Below are positions 1 through 8,980 of a stretch of DNA of 64,000 bases, piece by piece. Position numbers and translations under genes: made by a program. Source of the DNA: Acidocella sp. Lineage in GTDB: Bacteria > Pseudomonadota > Alphaproteobacteria > Acetobacterales > Acetobacteraceae. The number at the start of each line of letters is the position of its first letter. Position 1 is the stretch's first letter. The stretch lies in contig JAMFRU010000100.1 in NCBI GenBank assembly GCA_026224875.1, positions 1 through 64,000 of the forward strand. Direction: 5' to 3'. The notes under the pieces are model-generated. The model was not told the DNA's origin, searched no databases, and saw only the letters and a list, made by a program, of their open reading frames with translations.

Positions 1-180
1 CAGCGACATCATCAAAGCAAGACCCAAACCAACCCATTCAGCCTCTCCAAATTGAGAAGCCAAATCAGAATCAATGTGAAGCCGTGCCGCAAGAGCCAGG
101 AAAAATCCTAATGCGATTCCCCTGCGGTACCATGCGCACCCCCTTGCAGTTGCTGCGCATATGCAACCATGCTGGGTCAC
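1..180 (-). CDS. partial ORF running off the left edge, possible membrane protein
   Basis: A minus-strand frame is open from a GTG at 180, just after an in-frame TAA upstream, to the window edge (at least 60 codons). Its translation contains AWYRRGIALGFFLALAARLH, followed by a hydrophobic stretch near the edge, which looks like a membrane protein. No family is recognised and no good ribosome binding site is seen. It could be the start of a gene continuing to the left, or chance. Base composition is less GC-rich than the neighbouring genes. Confidence 0.25.
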   Translation of the reverse strand, partial: MTQHGCICAATARGCAWYRRGIALGFFLALAARLHIDSDLASQFGEAEWVGLGLALMMSL

Positions 181-220
181 GGTTACGCAAGAGAATTACA
201 GCCCGCCACACCTGTGGTGC

Positions 221-249
221 TTGACAGCAGCAGGGGGGCGGCAATAGCT
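221..249 (+). promoter_or_regulatory. possible promoter of the CoA-transferase operon
   Basis: A perfect TTGACA lies at 221-226, about 60 bases before the scoA start. The -10 region at the right spacing (around 243-249) is a poor match, so only the -35-like element is convincing. The CoA-transferase gene has its own GAGGAAGC ribosome binding site just before 288. Confidence 0.22.
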
Positions 250-287
250 GCCCGGAGCAAATATGTCCGGTCAACAAGCGAGGAAGC

Positions 288-998
288 ATGGCGGTCTCAA
301 AGATTTTTCCCGATGCGACGGCGGCACTAGCCGGGCTTCTCAAGGATGACATGACGATCATGGCCGGCGGCTTCGGCCTGTGCGGCATCCCCGAGGCGCT
401 GATCTACGCCATCCGGGATTCCGGCGTAAAAGGCCTCACCATCATATCCAACAACGCCGGCATCGACGGCATCGGCCTCGGCATTTTGCTGGAAACCCGG
501 CAGGTGAAAAAGATGATCTCTTCCTACGTCGGCGAGAACGCGACCTTCGCGAAACAATACCTCGCCGGCGAGCTGGAAATCGAGTTCAACCCGCAGGGCA
601 CTTTGGCCGAACGCATCCGCGCGGGCGGGGCCGGCATCCCGGCGTTCTACACCGCCACCGGCTACGGCACGCTCATCGCCGAGGGCAAGGACACACGTGA
701 ATTCAACGGCCGCCATTACGTAATGGAGCAAGGCCTGTTCGCGGACCTCGCCATCATCCACGCCTGGAAGGCCGATACCGAAGGCAACCTCGTGTACCGC
801 AAAACCGCGCGCAATTTTAACCCGGTGATGGCCACCGCCGCAAAAGTCACCGTGGCGCAGATCGAGCATCTGGTAGAGCCGGGCGAGATCGACCCCGACC
901 ATGTCCACACCCCCGGCGTGTTCATCAAGCGCATGGTCAAACTCGACCATGTGGAAAAACGCATCGAACAGCGCACCACACGTAAGAGGGCCGCATAA
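288..998 (+). CDS. scoA: 3-oxoacid CoA-transferase subunit A
   Basis: Subunit A of a family I CoA-transferase (succinyl-CoA:3-ketoacid or acetate/acetoacetate type), which moves CoA between acyl groups in ketone-body and short-chain acid use in the cytoplasm. The 236-residue length is normal. The glycine-rich [10 protein letters not shown] motif is at residues 27-36. The ATG follows a GAGGAAGC ribosome binding site. The B subunit starts one base after the stop, so the two are made together as a heteromer. The exact substrate cannot be read from sequence; SCOT (scoA) is my first choice over AtoD-type enzymes. Confidence 0.9.
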   Translation: MAVSKIFPDATAALAGLLKDDMTIMAGGFGLCGIPEALIYAIRDSGVKGLTIISNNAGIDGIGLGILLETRQVKKMISSYVGENATFAKQYLAGELEIEFNPQGTLAERIRAGGAGIPAFYTATGYGTLIAEGKDTREFNGRHYVMEQGLFADLAIIHAWKADTEGNLVYRKTARNFNPVMATAAKVTVAQIEHLVEPGEIDPDHVHTPGVFIKRMVKLDHVEKRIEQRTTRKRAA

Positions 999-999
999 T

Positions 1000-1638
1000 A
1001 TGCCGTGGACACGCGATGAAATGGCCATCAAGGCCGCCGCCGAGCTGGAAGATGGCTTCTACGTCAACCTGGGCATCGGCATCCCGACACTGGTTGCCAA
1101 TAACCTGCCCGAGGGCATCAGCATCCAGCTGCAGTCTGAGAACGGCATGCTAGGCATGGGCCCCTTCCCCTATGAGGGCGAGGAAGATGCCGACCTGATC
1201 AACGCCGGCAAACAAACAGTCACAACCCTGCCGACCACCAGCTTCTTCTCCTCGGCTGATAGCTTTGCCATGATCCGCGGCGGGCATATCGACATTTCCA
1301 TCCTCGGCGCCCTGCAGGTCTCGGAACAAGGCGACCTCGCCAACTGGATGGTGCCAGGCAAAATGGTCAAAGGCATGGGCGGCGCCATGGACCTCGTGGC
1401 GGGCGTAAAACGCGTGGTGATCCTCATGGAGCACACCGCCAAAGGCGAGCCGAAACTGCTTAAGACATGCACTTTGCCACTTACAGGTAAGGGTGTCGTG
1501 AGCAAGATCATCACTGACCTGGCGGTTTTCGAAGTGCGCAAGGGCGAGACACCGGGCCTCGTGCTCATCGAGCACGCGCCGGACGTCACCATCGAGCAGA
1601 TCAAGGCGCAGACCGAGGCTGATTTCTCAGTCGCTTAG
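1000..1638 (+). CDS. scoB: 3-oxoacid CoA-transferase subunit B
   Basis: Subunit B of the CoA-transferase encoded just upstream. It carries the catalytic glutamate in the family's SENG motif (residues 46-49, Glu47), which forms the glutamyl-CoA thioester intermediate. I chose the ATG at 1000 (212 residues) because family members begin a few residues before the conserved ExxA helix and the reading would otherwise overlap scoA by about 100 bases. It is followed by a palindromic repeat and the convergent folC gene. Confidence 0.9.
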   Translation: MPWTRDEMAIKAAAELEDGFYVNLGIGIPTLVANNLPEGISIQLQSENGMLGMGPFPYEGEEDADLINAGKQTVTTLPTTSFFSSADSFAMIRGGHIDISILGALQVSEQGDLANWMVPGKMVKGMGGAMDLVAGVKRVVILMEHTAKGEPKLLKTCTLPLTGKGVVSKIITDLAVFEVRKGETPGLVLIEHAPDVTIEQIKAQTEADFSVA

Positions 1639-1670
1639 CGCGGGCCGTCCAGACTTTGACAGTTTCGCCC

Positions 1671-1749
1671 CGTCATCCCCGGATAAGCAGGGAATCTGCC
1701 ACTCCCGGGACATGGGTGGGAGGAGATTCCCGCTTTCGCGGGAATGACG
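1671..1749. repeat. interspersed palindromic repeat (CGTCATTCCCGCG type), copy 1
   Basis: An imperfect palindrome begins CGTCATCCCCGG and ends CGCGGGAATGACGG, with the inner segment also partly self-complementary. It lies between convergent scoB and folC. Related units are at 22265-22342 and 51947-52024. Such elements are common in proteobacterial intergenic regions and may also act as a transcription terminator here. Confidence 0.7.
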
Positions 1750-1804
1750 GCCTTGGCGAGAAGCTTGTTTCGTTGAGTCCAGGAGGAATTGATGTCGCAA
1801 ACGC

Positions 1805-3091
1805 TCAGTAAAAGCCCGCGTCCAGTTTAAGTACCTCACCGGCCAAATAAAGACTGCCGCAGATCAGCACCCGCGTTGGGTGCTGGATTTGGCTCAGCGC
1901 CCCGCGCACGTCCGGGCCGGGGATCGCCACACCGCCCGAAGCTTCAATGATTTTCTCCACTGGCAGCGCCAGATGCTGCCCAGGTTCGACGACGGCGTAG
2001 ATGACGGCGGCATTGGGCATGAGGATACGCAGAACCTCGCCGACATCCTTGCTTTGCTTCATGCCCAAAATGAGGGTGGTGGGGGTTCTCCATTCCAGCA
2101 GTTGGTCGGCCAGAATTTCAGCGCCGCCGGGGTTGTGGGCGCCGTCGAGCCAGAGTTCGGAGCCCTCGGGCAGCAGCACTGCCAAAGCACCGCGCAGGCG
2201 TTGCAGCCGGGCGGGCCATTCGGCTTCCGCCACGCCGCGCGCCAGTACCTCCGGATTGGGCCAGACGCCCGCCGCGCGAAGGGTAGCCACCGCAATCCCA
2301 GCATTTTCCACCTGATGCACGCCCTTAAGGCCAAGCTCTGGAAGCAAGATACCGTCGAAAATAGCGCCTTCGCCTTGGGGCAGAATGCTCCAGTCGATGT
2401 TTTTACGAAGCAGCGGCGCGCCGAGTGCCAAGGCTTCGGCCACAATGCGGTCTGCCACGGCCGGGGGCTGGTATCCTATCACCACCGGCACGCCAGGCTT
2501 GATGATCCCGGCTTTTTCCCCAGCGATTTCCACCAATGTGAGCCCGAGAAAATCCTGATGGTCCAGCGAGATGGAGGTAATGGCGCAGGCAACGGGGCTG
2601 ACCACGTTGGTCGCATCCAGCCTTCCGCCGAGCCCCACTTCAACGATGCATAAATCCGCCGGCACACGCGCAAACAGCCAAAACGCCGCGGCGGCAATGG
2701 CCTCGAACACGGTAATCTGGTTGCCGGCATTCACCGCCTCAATAGCATCCAGCGCTTCGGCCAGCTGCTCATCGGTAACCAGCTCCCCGGCCAGCCGTAT
2801 CCGCTCGTTAAACCGCACCAGATGCGGCGAGGTGAACACATGCACCCGCAACCCCGCAGCCTCCGCCACAGCACGGGCAAAAGCGCAGACCGAGCCTTTG
2901 CCATTGGTCCCGGCCACATGGATAACCGGCGGCAACTGCCGCTCCGGATTACCCAAATCAGCCAGCAGCCGCTGCAGCCGCTCCAGTTTCAGGTCGATCA
3001 GCTTGGGATACAGCCCATGCAGCCGCGCCAAAGCCGCATCGGCCCGCACACGGCTGGACGTTACCGGCTCCCGCTGTATCTCGTTGCTCAA
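1805..3091 (-). CDS. folC: bifunctional folylpolyglutamate synthase/dihydrofolate synthase
   Basis: FolC adds glutamate to dihydropteroate and to reduced folates in the cytoplasm. The Mur-ligase-type P-loop GTNGKGS is at residues 61-67, the central SLDHQDFLG motif and the WLDGAHNPGG motif follow, and the 428-residue length is typical. It follows accD with a 4-base overlap (ATGA), so the two are translationally coupled. The accD-folC pair is common in proteobacteria. The gene ends before a palindromic repeat shared with scoB. Confidence 0.95.
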   Translation of the reverse strand: MSNEIQREPVTSSRVRADAALARLHGLYPKLIDLKLERLQRLLADLGNPERQLPPVIHVAGTNGKGSVCAFARAVAEAAGLRVHVFTSPHLVRFNERIRLAGELVTDEQLAEALDAIEAVNAGNQITVFEAIAAAAFWLFARVPADLCIVEVGLGGRLDATNVVSPVACAITSISLDHQDFLGLTLVEIAGEKAGIIKPGVPVVIGYQPPAVADRIVAEALALGAPLLRKNIDWSILPQGEGAIFDGILLPELGLKGVHQVENAGIAVATLRAAGVWPNPEVLARGVAEAEWPARLQRLRGALAVLLPEGSELWLDGAHNPGGAEILADQLLEWRTPTTLILGMKQSKDVGEVLRILMPNAAVIYAVVEPGQHLALPVEKIIEASGGVAIPGPDVRGALSQIQHPTRVLICGSLYLAGEVLKLDAGFY

Positions 3092-3948
3092 GCGGCGCGC
3101 TTATTCGCCGTGGTGAGAGCAATCAGCCGCGCCAGCGTGGCGGTAAGGTCGCCGCGCTTCACCACCATGTCGATAATCCCATGCTCGAACAAATACTCCG
3201 CGCGCTGGAACCCAACCGGGAGTTTTTCGCGCACAGTCTGCTCAATCACCCGCGGGCCGGCAAAAGCAATCATCGCATTCGGCTCGGCGATATGAATATC
3301 CCCCAGCATGGCGAAGGACGCGGTAATCCCGCCGGTGGTGGGGTCCGTGAGCACCACAATAAACGGCAGCCCAGCTTCCTTCACCATCTGCGTGGCAATA
3401 ACCGAGCGTGGCATCTGCATCAGGCTGATCGCGCCCTCCTGCATGCGCGCACCGCCGCCAACTGTGTACACAACCAGCGGGGCCGCCTGCAGCACGGCCA
3501 GTTTGGCCGCCGCCACCAGGCCTTCACCCACGCCGGAGCCCATGGAACCGGTCATGAAATCGAACGACATCGCCGCCACAACCGCACGGTTGCCACCGAT
3601 CGTGCCATGCGCCACCAGCACGGCGTCGTCCTGCTTGGTCTTATCCCGGGCATCCTTCAGCCGGTCGGTATATTTTTTCTGGTCGCGGAATTTCAGCGGA
3701 TCGACCACGCCCTTCGGCAGATCGATGCGGGTATACGCGCCCTCATCAAAGGTCCAGGCCAGCCGCTCGGTGGAGGTCGCCTGCATATGGTGGCCGCAAT
3801 GCGGGCAAACCTTGCGCGCCGCCTCCAGCTCACGATGAAAAATCATCTGCTTGCAGGAAGGGCATTGGTGCCAGAGATTATCCGGCGCCTCCTTGCGGCC
3901 CAGGAGAGTGCGGATTTTGGGACGGACGAATTCGGTAAGCCAGCTCAT
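3088..3948 (-). CDS. accD: acetyl-CoA carboxylase carboxyltransferase subunit beta
   Basis: The beta subunit of the carboxyltransferase makes malonyl-CoA for fatty acid synthesis. A four-cysteine zinc ribbon (C29, C32, C48, C51) precedes the crotonase-like carboxyltransferase domain, whose glycine-rich GSMGSGVGEG segment is visible. At 286 residues it has the usual length. It is divergent from the M48 protease gene across about 160 bases and overlaps folC by 4 bases. No clear Shine-Dalgarno is seen before its ATG. Confidence 0.95.
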   Translation of the reverse strand: MSWLTEFVRPKIRTLLGRKEAPDNLWHQCPSCKQMIFHRELEAARKVCPHCGHHMQATSTERLAWTFDEGAYTRIDLPKGVVDPLKFRDQKKYTDRLKDARDKTKQDDAVLVAHGTIGGNRAVVAAMSFDFMTGSMGSGVGEGLVAAAKLAVLQAAPLVVYTVGGGARMQEGAISLMQMPRSVIATQMVKEAGLPFIVVLTDPTTGGITASFAMLGDIHIAEPNAMIAFAGPRVIEQTVREKLPVGFQRAEYLFEHGIIDMVVKRGDLTATLARLIALTTANKRAA

Positions 3949-4110
3949 GGGCGCAGGGATTAACCTTTTTGGCGCTCGAAGGGAAGCAGATCGTCACAAA
4001 GGCTTCATGCCGGCGCTCATGCCAAGCGGGGCTTTCCCCGGCGCGGCGGCTTTGTTACGGTTAAGCAGGCGCACCGTTCCGGGGCACCAACCACTCGTCC
4101 AGGAGCACGA

Positions 4111-4896
4111 ATGTCCCCCATCATCCAGCGGCTGCGCCATGATAACGAGCTTGTTTACAAAATCTTCCTGATGATTTTCGGCAGCATGTTCTGGCTGATC
4201 CTGCTTTTCGGCCTGTTGGGCGCACTCGCCAAGCACGACAACAAAATATTGCTCGACTATATCCTCTACGGCCTCGGCATCCCGGCCTTTATCCTCATCT
4301 CCGCCGCACTCTACCGGGCGCGCGCCTATGGCAACATGATCCTGCTCGGGCCCAAACAACTCCCCGAACTTTACCAGGCCGTCGTCGAAGGCGCGGAAAA
4401 ACTCAGCCTGCCGGTGCCGCAGGTGTTCCTGTACAATTCCAACGGGGTGATGAACGCCTTCGCCCGCCGGCTGCTGGGCGGGCGCTACGTGTTTCTCACC
4501 TCAGCACTGGTGGAAGTACAAAACGACGCGCAGGTGCGCTTCGTCATCGGCCATGAGCTCGGGCACCATGCCGCCGGACATCTGGACCCCATGAAAAACC
4601 TCATCATGCTTCCCGGGCATTTCGTGCCGTTTCTGGGCAAGGCCTATTCGCGCACGCGGGAATATACATGCGATTCCATCGGCGCCTTTCTGTGCGGCGA
4701 TCCGGCCGCGGCCGAAAGCTCGCTGCAGATGCTCGGTTGCGGCTGCCAGCGGCTGAATGCCAGCCTGAACGGCGAGGCCTTCGTGGCGCAGGAACAGATG
4801 ATGCCGCCCGTGGCCGGCTTCGTGGCTGAGATTTTCCGCACCCATCCGCGGCTCACACGCCGTGTGCTGGCTTTGCGCGGGCCACGGTTGGATTAA
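4111..4896 (+). CDS. membrane-bound M48 family zinc metalloprotease
   Basis: Two N-terminal membrane helices (about residues 17-40 and 50-68) precede an M48 peptidase domain. The zinc motif HELGH is at 148-152, and the third ligand is probably Glu184 in the REYTCDSIG motif. The domain resembles HtpX/Ste24-type proteases that degrade misfolded membrane proteins, though it is shorter (261 residues) than classical HtpX and I do not assign that name. The start is set by CCAGGAGCACGA before the ATG. It stands alone, convergent with queG. Confidence 0.85.
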   Translation: MSPIIQRLRHDNELVYKIFLMIFGSMFWLILLFGLLGALAKHDNKILLDYILYGLGIPAFILISAALYRARAYGNMILLGPKQLPELYQAVVEGAEKLSLPVPQVFLYNSNGVMNAFARRLLGGRYVFLTSALVEVQNDAQVRFVIGHELGHHAAGHLDPMKNLIMLPGHFVPFLGKAYSRTREYTCDSIGAFLCGDPAAAESSLQMLGCGCQRLNASLNGEAFVAQEQMMPPVAGFVAEIFRTHPRLTRRVLALRGPRLD

Positions 4897-4904
4897 CAAA
4901 AGCG

Positions 4905-4939
4905 GCAGCTTTTTGAAAAAAGCTGCACCAAAAACTTTT
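4905..4939. terminator. hairpin between convergent M48 protease and queG genes (partial triple-hairpin element)
   Basis: The stem GCAGCTTTT/AAAAGCTGC is followed by CCAAAAACTTTT. This matches one end of the larger elements at 12730-12841 and 27966-28075 but lacks their GGCCCTGTGGGC core. A bidirectional terminator is the likely role. Confidence 0.6.
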
Positions 4940-5975
4940 AATTTAGGCTTAGGCGGCGCACGGCCCAGGCGCCAGCTTCCGCTACCATGGCGTTTTCATC
5001 CGCCGCCAGGGCCAACGCCGAAGGCAGCAAAGCGGGGGCGGCGCTGTTGCCGATTGCTATGGCGACGTTGCGCACAAACCGGTTGCGGCCACTGCGTTTT
5101 ACCGGCGAGCCCGAGAATTTTTCACGAAAAGCGGCATCATCCAGCAAAGCCAATTCCGCCAGCAGTGGGGCGGTAAGGTCCTCGCGATGGTGCAGTTTAA
5201 CCTCATGCCCGGCGGCGGCAAACTTGTTCCAAGGGCAGACCGCCAGGCAATCATCACAGCCGTAAATCCGGTTGCCCATAGCGATGCGAAACTCTTCGGG
5301 GATCGGCCCGTCATGCTCGATGGTGAGGTAGGAGATGCACCGGCGCGCATCGAGCCTGTACGGGGCGGGAAAAGCATCGGTCGGGCAGGCAGAAAGACAG
5401 GCATGGCAGGTGCCGCAATGGTCTTCGGCGGGCGTGTCCGGGGCGATGTCCAGCGTGGTGAAAATCTCACCCAGAAACAGCCACGAACCATGTTCGCGCG
5501 AAACCAGATTGGTGTGCTTGCCCTGCCAGCCCAGCCCAGCCTGCTCTGCCAGGGGCTTTTCCATCACCGGCGCGGTATCCACAAACACTTTCACACCCTC
5601 GCCCAACGCCGCGATGTATTGCGCCAGATGTTTGAGCTTGCCCTTGATGATATCGTGATAGTCGCGGTTGCGAGCATATACGGAAATATTGCCGACTTCA
5701 GGCTTTCTCAGATTTTCCAGCGAATCCATACCCGGGGCATAGGAAAAGCCGAGCGAAATGACGGACAGCGCCTCGGGCCAGAGCATCTGCGGGTCAGCGC
5801 GTTGCTCAGCGCGCTCTGCCATCCATCCCATGGTACCGTGGTGCCCGGCCGTTAAAAAATCCTGCAACCAGCGCCGGCGCTCCGGCGGCAGGCTGGCGCG
5901 TGTAAACCCCGTGGCGGCGAAGCCAAGGACCTCGGCGCGGGCGGCGATTTTCGCTTTAAGGTCAGCCCCGGCCAC
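4938..5975 (-). CDS. queG: epoxyqueuosine reductase
   Basis: QueG reduces epoxyqueuosine to queuosine in tRNA using cobalamin and two 4Fe-4S clusters. The paired ferredoxin-like motifs [12 protein letters not shown] and CDDCLAVCP are present, and the C-terminal region is HEAT-like. I place the start at the GTG at 5975 (345 residues, product beginning at [14 protein letters not shown]), because upstream codons overlap queF deeply and look unlike the family. This leaves a 14-base overlap with queF, the last step but one before it in the pathway. Confidence 0.92.
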   Translation of the reverse strand: MAGADLKAKIAARAEVLGFAATGFTRASLPPERRRWLQDFLTAGHHGTMGWMAERAEQRADPQMLWPEALSVISLGFSYAPGMDSLENLRKPEVGNISVYARNRDYHDIIKGKLKHLAQYIAALGEGVKVFVDTAPVMEKPLAEQAGLGWQGKHTNLVSREHGSWLFLGEIFTTLDIAPDTPAEDHCGTCHACLSACPTDAFPAPYRLDARRCISYLTIEHDGPIPEEFRIAMGNRIYGCDDCLAVCPWNKFAAAGHEVKLHHREDLTAPLLAELALLDDAAFREKFSGSPVKRSGRNRFVRNVAIAIGNSAAPALLPSALALAADENAMVAEAGAWAVRRLSLN

Positions 5976-6426
5976 GATACGACGGCACGTCCTGGCTCGG
6001 AATCCAGGCGCCCTCGGGCGGGTTGCCGGTCTGCCAGAATACATCGATGGGAATACCGCCGCGCGGATACCAATACGCACCTATGCGCAGCCATTTGGGC
6101 GCCAGCAAATCGATCAGCCGGTCCGCGATCATCAGCGTACAGGCTTCATGAAACCCGCCGTGATTGCGGAAGGAATGGAAAAACAGTTTGAGCGACTTGC
6201 TCTCCACCAGCCACTCATCGGGAATATAGTCGATAACGATATGCGCGAAATCCGGCTGTCCGGTCATCGGGCAGAGCGAGGTGAATTCCGGGCAAACGAA
6301 ACGCACCATGGCATTCTTGCCGCCCGTCTCCGCCGCCACGCGCTCCAGCACGGCGTCATCCGGGTTGGCCGGCGCCGCGGTTTTGGCGCCCAATTGTTGC
6401 AGCCCGGCGTAGCGGTCTTCGTTCAT
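5962..6426 (-). CDS. queF: NADPH-dependent 7-cyano-7-deazaguanine reductase
   Basis: QueF reduces preQ0 to preQ1, the base that Tgt inserts into tRNA. The family signature [15 protein letters not shown] is at residues 46-60, with catalytic Cys52 and Asp59, and the substrate-binding ESKSLKLF segment follows. At 154 residues it is the short unimodular type. Its ATG overlaps the tgt stop by 4 bases and its end overlaps queG. Confidence 0.96.
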   Translation of the reverse strand: MNEDRYAGLQQLGAKTAAPANPDDAVLERVAAETGGKNAMVRFVCPEFTSLCPMTGQPDFAHIVIDYIPDEWLVESKSLKLFFHSFRNHGGFHEACTLMIADRLIDLLAPKWLRIGAYWYPRGGIPIDVFWQTGNPPEGAWIPSQDVPSYRGRG

Positions 6427-7541
6427 GGTTCGGTTCCCTGGGTCCAGCCATCGCGGACATTATCGCAATAGGTGGTGTATTCGCCAGCAAGAATATTTTT
6501 GCGCGCCCCCTGCATCAGCGACTGGTAGTAGGTGAGGTTGTGCGCGGTAAGCAGCATCGGCCCAAGCATCTCCTCGCAGCGGAACAGATGATGCAAATAC
6601 GCCCGGGTATGGCGCGTGCAGGCCAGGCACGGGCAACCTTCGTCCAGCGGCCTGCTGTCATCCTGAAATTTGGCATTACGCATGTTGAAAATACCGCGCG
6701 AAGTAAACGCACGGGCAGTGCGGCCGGCACGCGTCGGCATCACGCAGTCGAACATATCCACCCCACGCGCCACGGAGCCAAGCAGGTCATCGGGCGTGCC
6801 CACACCCATGAGGTAGCGAGGCTTTTGCGCCGGCAGCAGGTCCGTGGCGTAATCCAGCACCTCGAACATCGCCTCCTGGCCCTCACCCACGGCAAGCCCG
6901 CCGATGGCATAGCCTTCAAATTCCAGCTCGCTCAGCGTGGCAGCCGACTCCTGGCGCAAATCCTTGAAGGTAGAGCCTTGCATGATCCCGAACTGCCCAT
7001 AACCCTCGCGCCGCACAAACGCATCGCGCGATCGCTTGGCCCAGCGGGTGGAGAGGCGCATGGACACCGCCGCCTCCTCATGGGTCGCGGGAAACTTCGT
7101 GCATTCATCCAGCACCATGGTGATGGTGGCATCCAACTGATACTGAATTTCCATCGAGCGCTCAGGCGTGAGGTGATACGCCGTACCATCAATATGCGAT
7201 TGGAACGTCACCCCGGTTTCATCCAGCTTGCGCAATTTGGCGAGCGACATAATCTGGAAGCCGCCGGAATCCGTCAGGATCGGCCCAGACCAGTCCATCA
7301 TTTTATGCAAACCACCCAGCCGCGCCACACGCTCGGCACCGGGCCGCAGCATGAGGTGATAGGTATTGCCCAGCACGATGTTGGCACCCGTCGCGCGCAC
7401 GGCATCGGCGGTCATCGCCTTCACCGTGCCGGCGGTACCGACGGCCATGAAGGTGGGGGTGGGAACATCGCCATGCGCGGTATGCAGCAGGCCTGCACGG
7501 GCTGCGCCGTCCTTGGCCAGAAGATCAAACGAGAAACTCAT
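6423..7541 (-). CDS. tgt: queuine tRNA-ribosyltransferase (tRNA-guanine transglycosylase)
   Basis: Tgt exchanges guanine 34 for preQ1 in the anticodons of tRNA Asp, Asn, His and Tyr. It has DSGGFQ at the active site, the DCVMPTR segment carrying the nucleophilic aspartate, and the zinc site [16 protein letters not shown]. At 372 residues the length is normal. Start and stop codons overlap queA and queF by 4 bases each, so the operon should be translationally coupled. Confidence 0.97.
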   Translation of the reverse strand: MSFSFDLLAKDGAARAGLLHTAHGDVPTPTFMAVGTAGTVKAMTADAVRATGANIVLGNTYHLMLRPGAERVARLGGLHKMMDWSGPILTDSGGFQIMSLAKLRKLDETGVTFQSHIDGTAYHLTPERSMEIQYQLDATITMVLDECTKFPATHEEAAVSMRLSTRWAKRSRDAFVRREGYGQFGIMQGSTFKDLRQESAATLSELEFEGYAIGGLAVGEGQEAMFEVLDYATDLLPAQKPRYLMGVGTPDDLLGSVARGVDMFDCVMPTRAGRTARAFTSRGIFNMRNAKFQDDSRPLDEGCPCLACTRHTRAYLHHLFRCEEMLGPMLLTAHNLTYYQSLMQGARKNILAGEYTTYCDNVRDGWTQGTEP

Positions 7542-8560
7542 GCGCGCTCCAGCAAACAGGCATCGCCATAGGAATAAAAACGATATTTGGCGCCGATGGC
7601 ATAGGCATAAGCGCTCCGGATGCGCTCTATACCAGCAAAAGCGGAAACCAGCATCAGCAAGGTCGATTTCGGCAGATGAAAATTTGTGAACAGCAAATCC
7701 GCGACTTTGAAGCGGTAGCCGGGAAGGATAAAAATATCGGTTTCGGCATCGAAGGGATGGACCACGCCCGCATCGTCGGCAGCTGATTCGATCAGCCGCA
7801 ACGCCGTGGTGCCGACAGGAATAATACGCCCCCCCGCCACGCGCGTTGCATTGATTTTGTCCGCCACATCCTGCGTCACAAAGCCACGCTCGGCATGCAT
7901 CACATGCTGCGACAAATCCTCAACCCGCACCGGCAAAAACGTGCCCGCACCCACATGCAAGGTAACCCGCACAATTTCCACACCACGCGCCTGCAATGCC
8001 GCCAGAAGCTCCGGCGTAAAATGCAGCCCCGCCGTGGGGGCCGCAACCGCGCCCTCATGCGCCGCGAACATGGTCTGATAATCAGCCTTGTCGCGCTCGG
8101 TAACCCCCTCCGGCCGGGCGATATAGGGCGGCAATGCCAGCGCCCCACTGCGCGCCAGCGCGGCATAAAAATCATCCGCCACAAACCGCAAATAAGCAGC
8201 CCCGCCTTCCAGAACTTCCAGCACCTCAGCCGAAAATTCCGGATCAATCACCAGCACATCACCCGCCCGCACACGCTTGGAGTTACGCAGCAAAACCCGC
8301 CACGAACCATCATCCAACCGCCTGTCCAGCGTAATCCCAATCTTCGCCTCGCCACGCATGGCAGAGAGCTGTGCCGGGATCACCTTGGTATCATTCACCA
8401 CCAGCAAATCGCCGGCCCGCAACAGCCCCGGCAAATCCCGCACCACATAATCCGCCAGCCCAGCGCCCACATGCAGCAACCGCGCGCTATCCCGCGGCCG
8501 CGCCGGCTCAACGCCAATGCGGTCAGATGGCAGCTCGTAATCGAACTCAGATAAATTCAT
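7538..8560 (-). CDS. queA: S-adenosylmethionine:tRNA ribosyltransferase-isomerase
   Basis: QueA transfers the ribose of SAM onto preQ1 in tRNA to give epoxyqueuosine. The N-terminal [19 protein letters not shown] and C-terminal [16 protein letters not shown] segments are diagnostic, and 340 residues is typical. It lies between the VOC gene and tgt. No usable Shine-Dalgarno is seen. Instead, the start codon sits in the 3' arm of a perfect 12-base-pair hairpin (8551-8582) whose 5' arm contains the stop codon of the upstream gene. Confidence 0.97.
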   Translation of the reverse strand: MNLSEFDYELPSDRIGVEPARPRDSARLLHVGAGLADYVVRDLPGLLRAGDLLVVNDTKVIPAQLSAMRGEAKIGITLDRRLDDGSWRVLLRNSKRVRAGDVLVIDPEFSAEVLEVLEGGAAYLRFVADDFYAALARSGALALPPYIARPEGVTERDKADYQTMFAAHEGAVAAPTAGLHFTPELLAALQARGVEIVRVTLHVGAGTFLPVRVEDLSQHVMHAERGFVTQDVADKINATRVAGGRIIPVGTTALRLIESAADDAGVVHPFDAETDIFILPGYRFKVADLLFTNFHLPKSTLLMLVSAFAGIERIRSAYAYAIGAKYRFYSYGDACLLERA

Positions 8561-8582
8561 GGCGCGCGGCCCATGAATTTAT
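8551..8582 (-). promoter_or_regulatory. hairpin burying the queA start codon
   Basis: ATAAATTCATGG at 8551-8562 is perfectly complementary to CCATGAATTTAT at 8571-8582, with an 8-base spacer. In the minus-strand transcript the upstream VOC gene's stop codon lies in the first arm and the queA ATG in the second. Ribosomes finishing the upstream gene could open the stem and allow queA translation. The structure is seen directly; the function is inferred. Confidence 0.6.
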
Positions 8583-8974
8583 GCCCCGAGATACGATGCG
8601 AGTTCGATCAGATTACCATCTGGATCGCGGCAATAGACGGACATGATATCCCCCAGCGCGCCAATGCGCGACACCGGCCCGCGTTCAATGGAAACACCAC
8701 ACGAGTGCAACTGTGCAATGACATCTTCCGGCCCCACGGCAACCACAAGGCACAAATCCAGCGTCCCCGGCTTGGCCTCATGCGCGTGCGGGACAACCTC
8801 GTGCCCCACCTCGTGCAAATTAATCTTCTGCGCCCCGAAACGCAGCGCGGTACGGTTTTTACCGCCGTATTCCTCGCGTTCCATGCCCAGCACGCGCTGG
8901 TACCAGCCGGCGGTTACTTGTAAGTCGCGGCAGGTCATCACGACATGGTCGATGCGGTCTACGGTGAATTTCAT
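8579..8974 (-). CDS. VOC (glyoxalase/bleomycin resistance) family protein
   Basis: A 131-residue single-unit VOC fold protein: the N-terminal IDHVVMTCRDLQVTAGWYQRVLG and C-terminal CRDPDGNLIELASY motifs match metal-binding vicinal-oxygen-chelate proteins, with His and Glu ligand positions present. The ATG follows TGAGGTATC. It sits 6 bases after fumarase and 18 before queA in the same orientation. Substrate is unknown; lactoylglutathione lyase-like or fosfomycin-resistance-like roles are both possible. Confidence 0.85.
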   Translation of the reverse strand: MKFTVDRIDHVVMTCRDLQVTAGWYQRVLGMEREEYGGKNRTALRFGAQKINLHEVGHEVVPHAHEAKPGTLDLCLVVAVGPEDVIAQLHSCGVSIERGPVSRIGALGDIMSVYCRDPDGNLIELASYLGA

Positions 8975-8980
8975 GATACC

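Noticed and set aside
327-1031. 234-codon minus-strand frame opposite scoA
   Set aside because: scoA has full family motifs on the plus strand; the minus translation is a mirror artefact.
8561-8578. preQ1 riboswitch before the queuosine genes
   Set aside because: The gap before queA is only 18 bases and holds a simple hairpin, with no preQ1 aptamer-like pseudoknot or A-rich tail.
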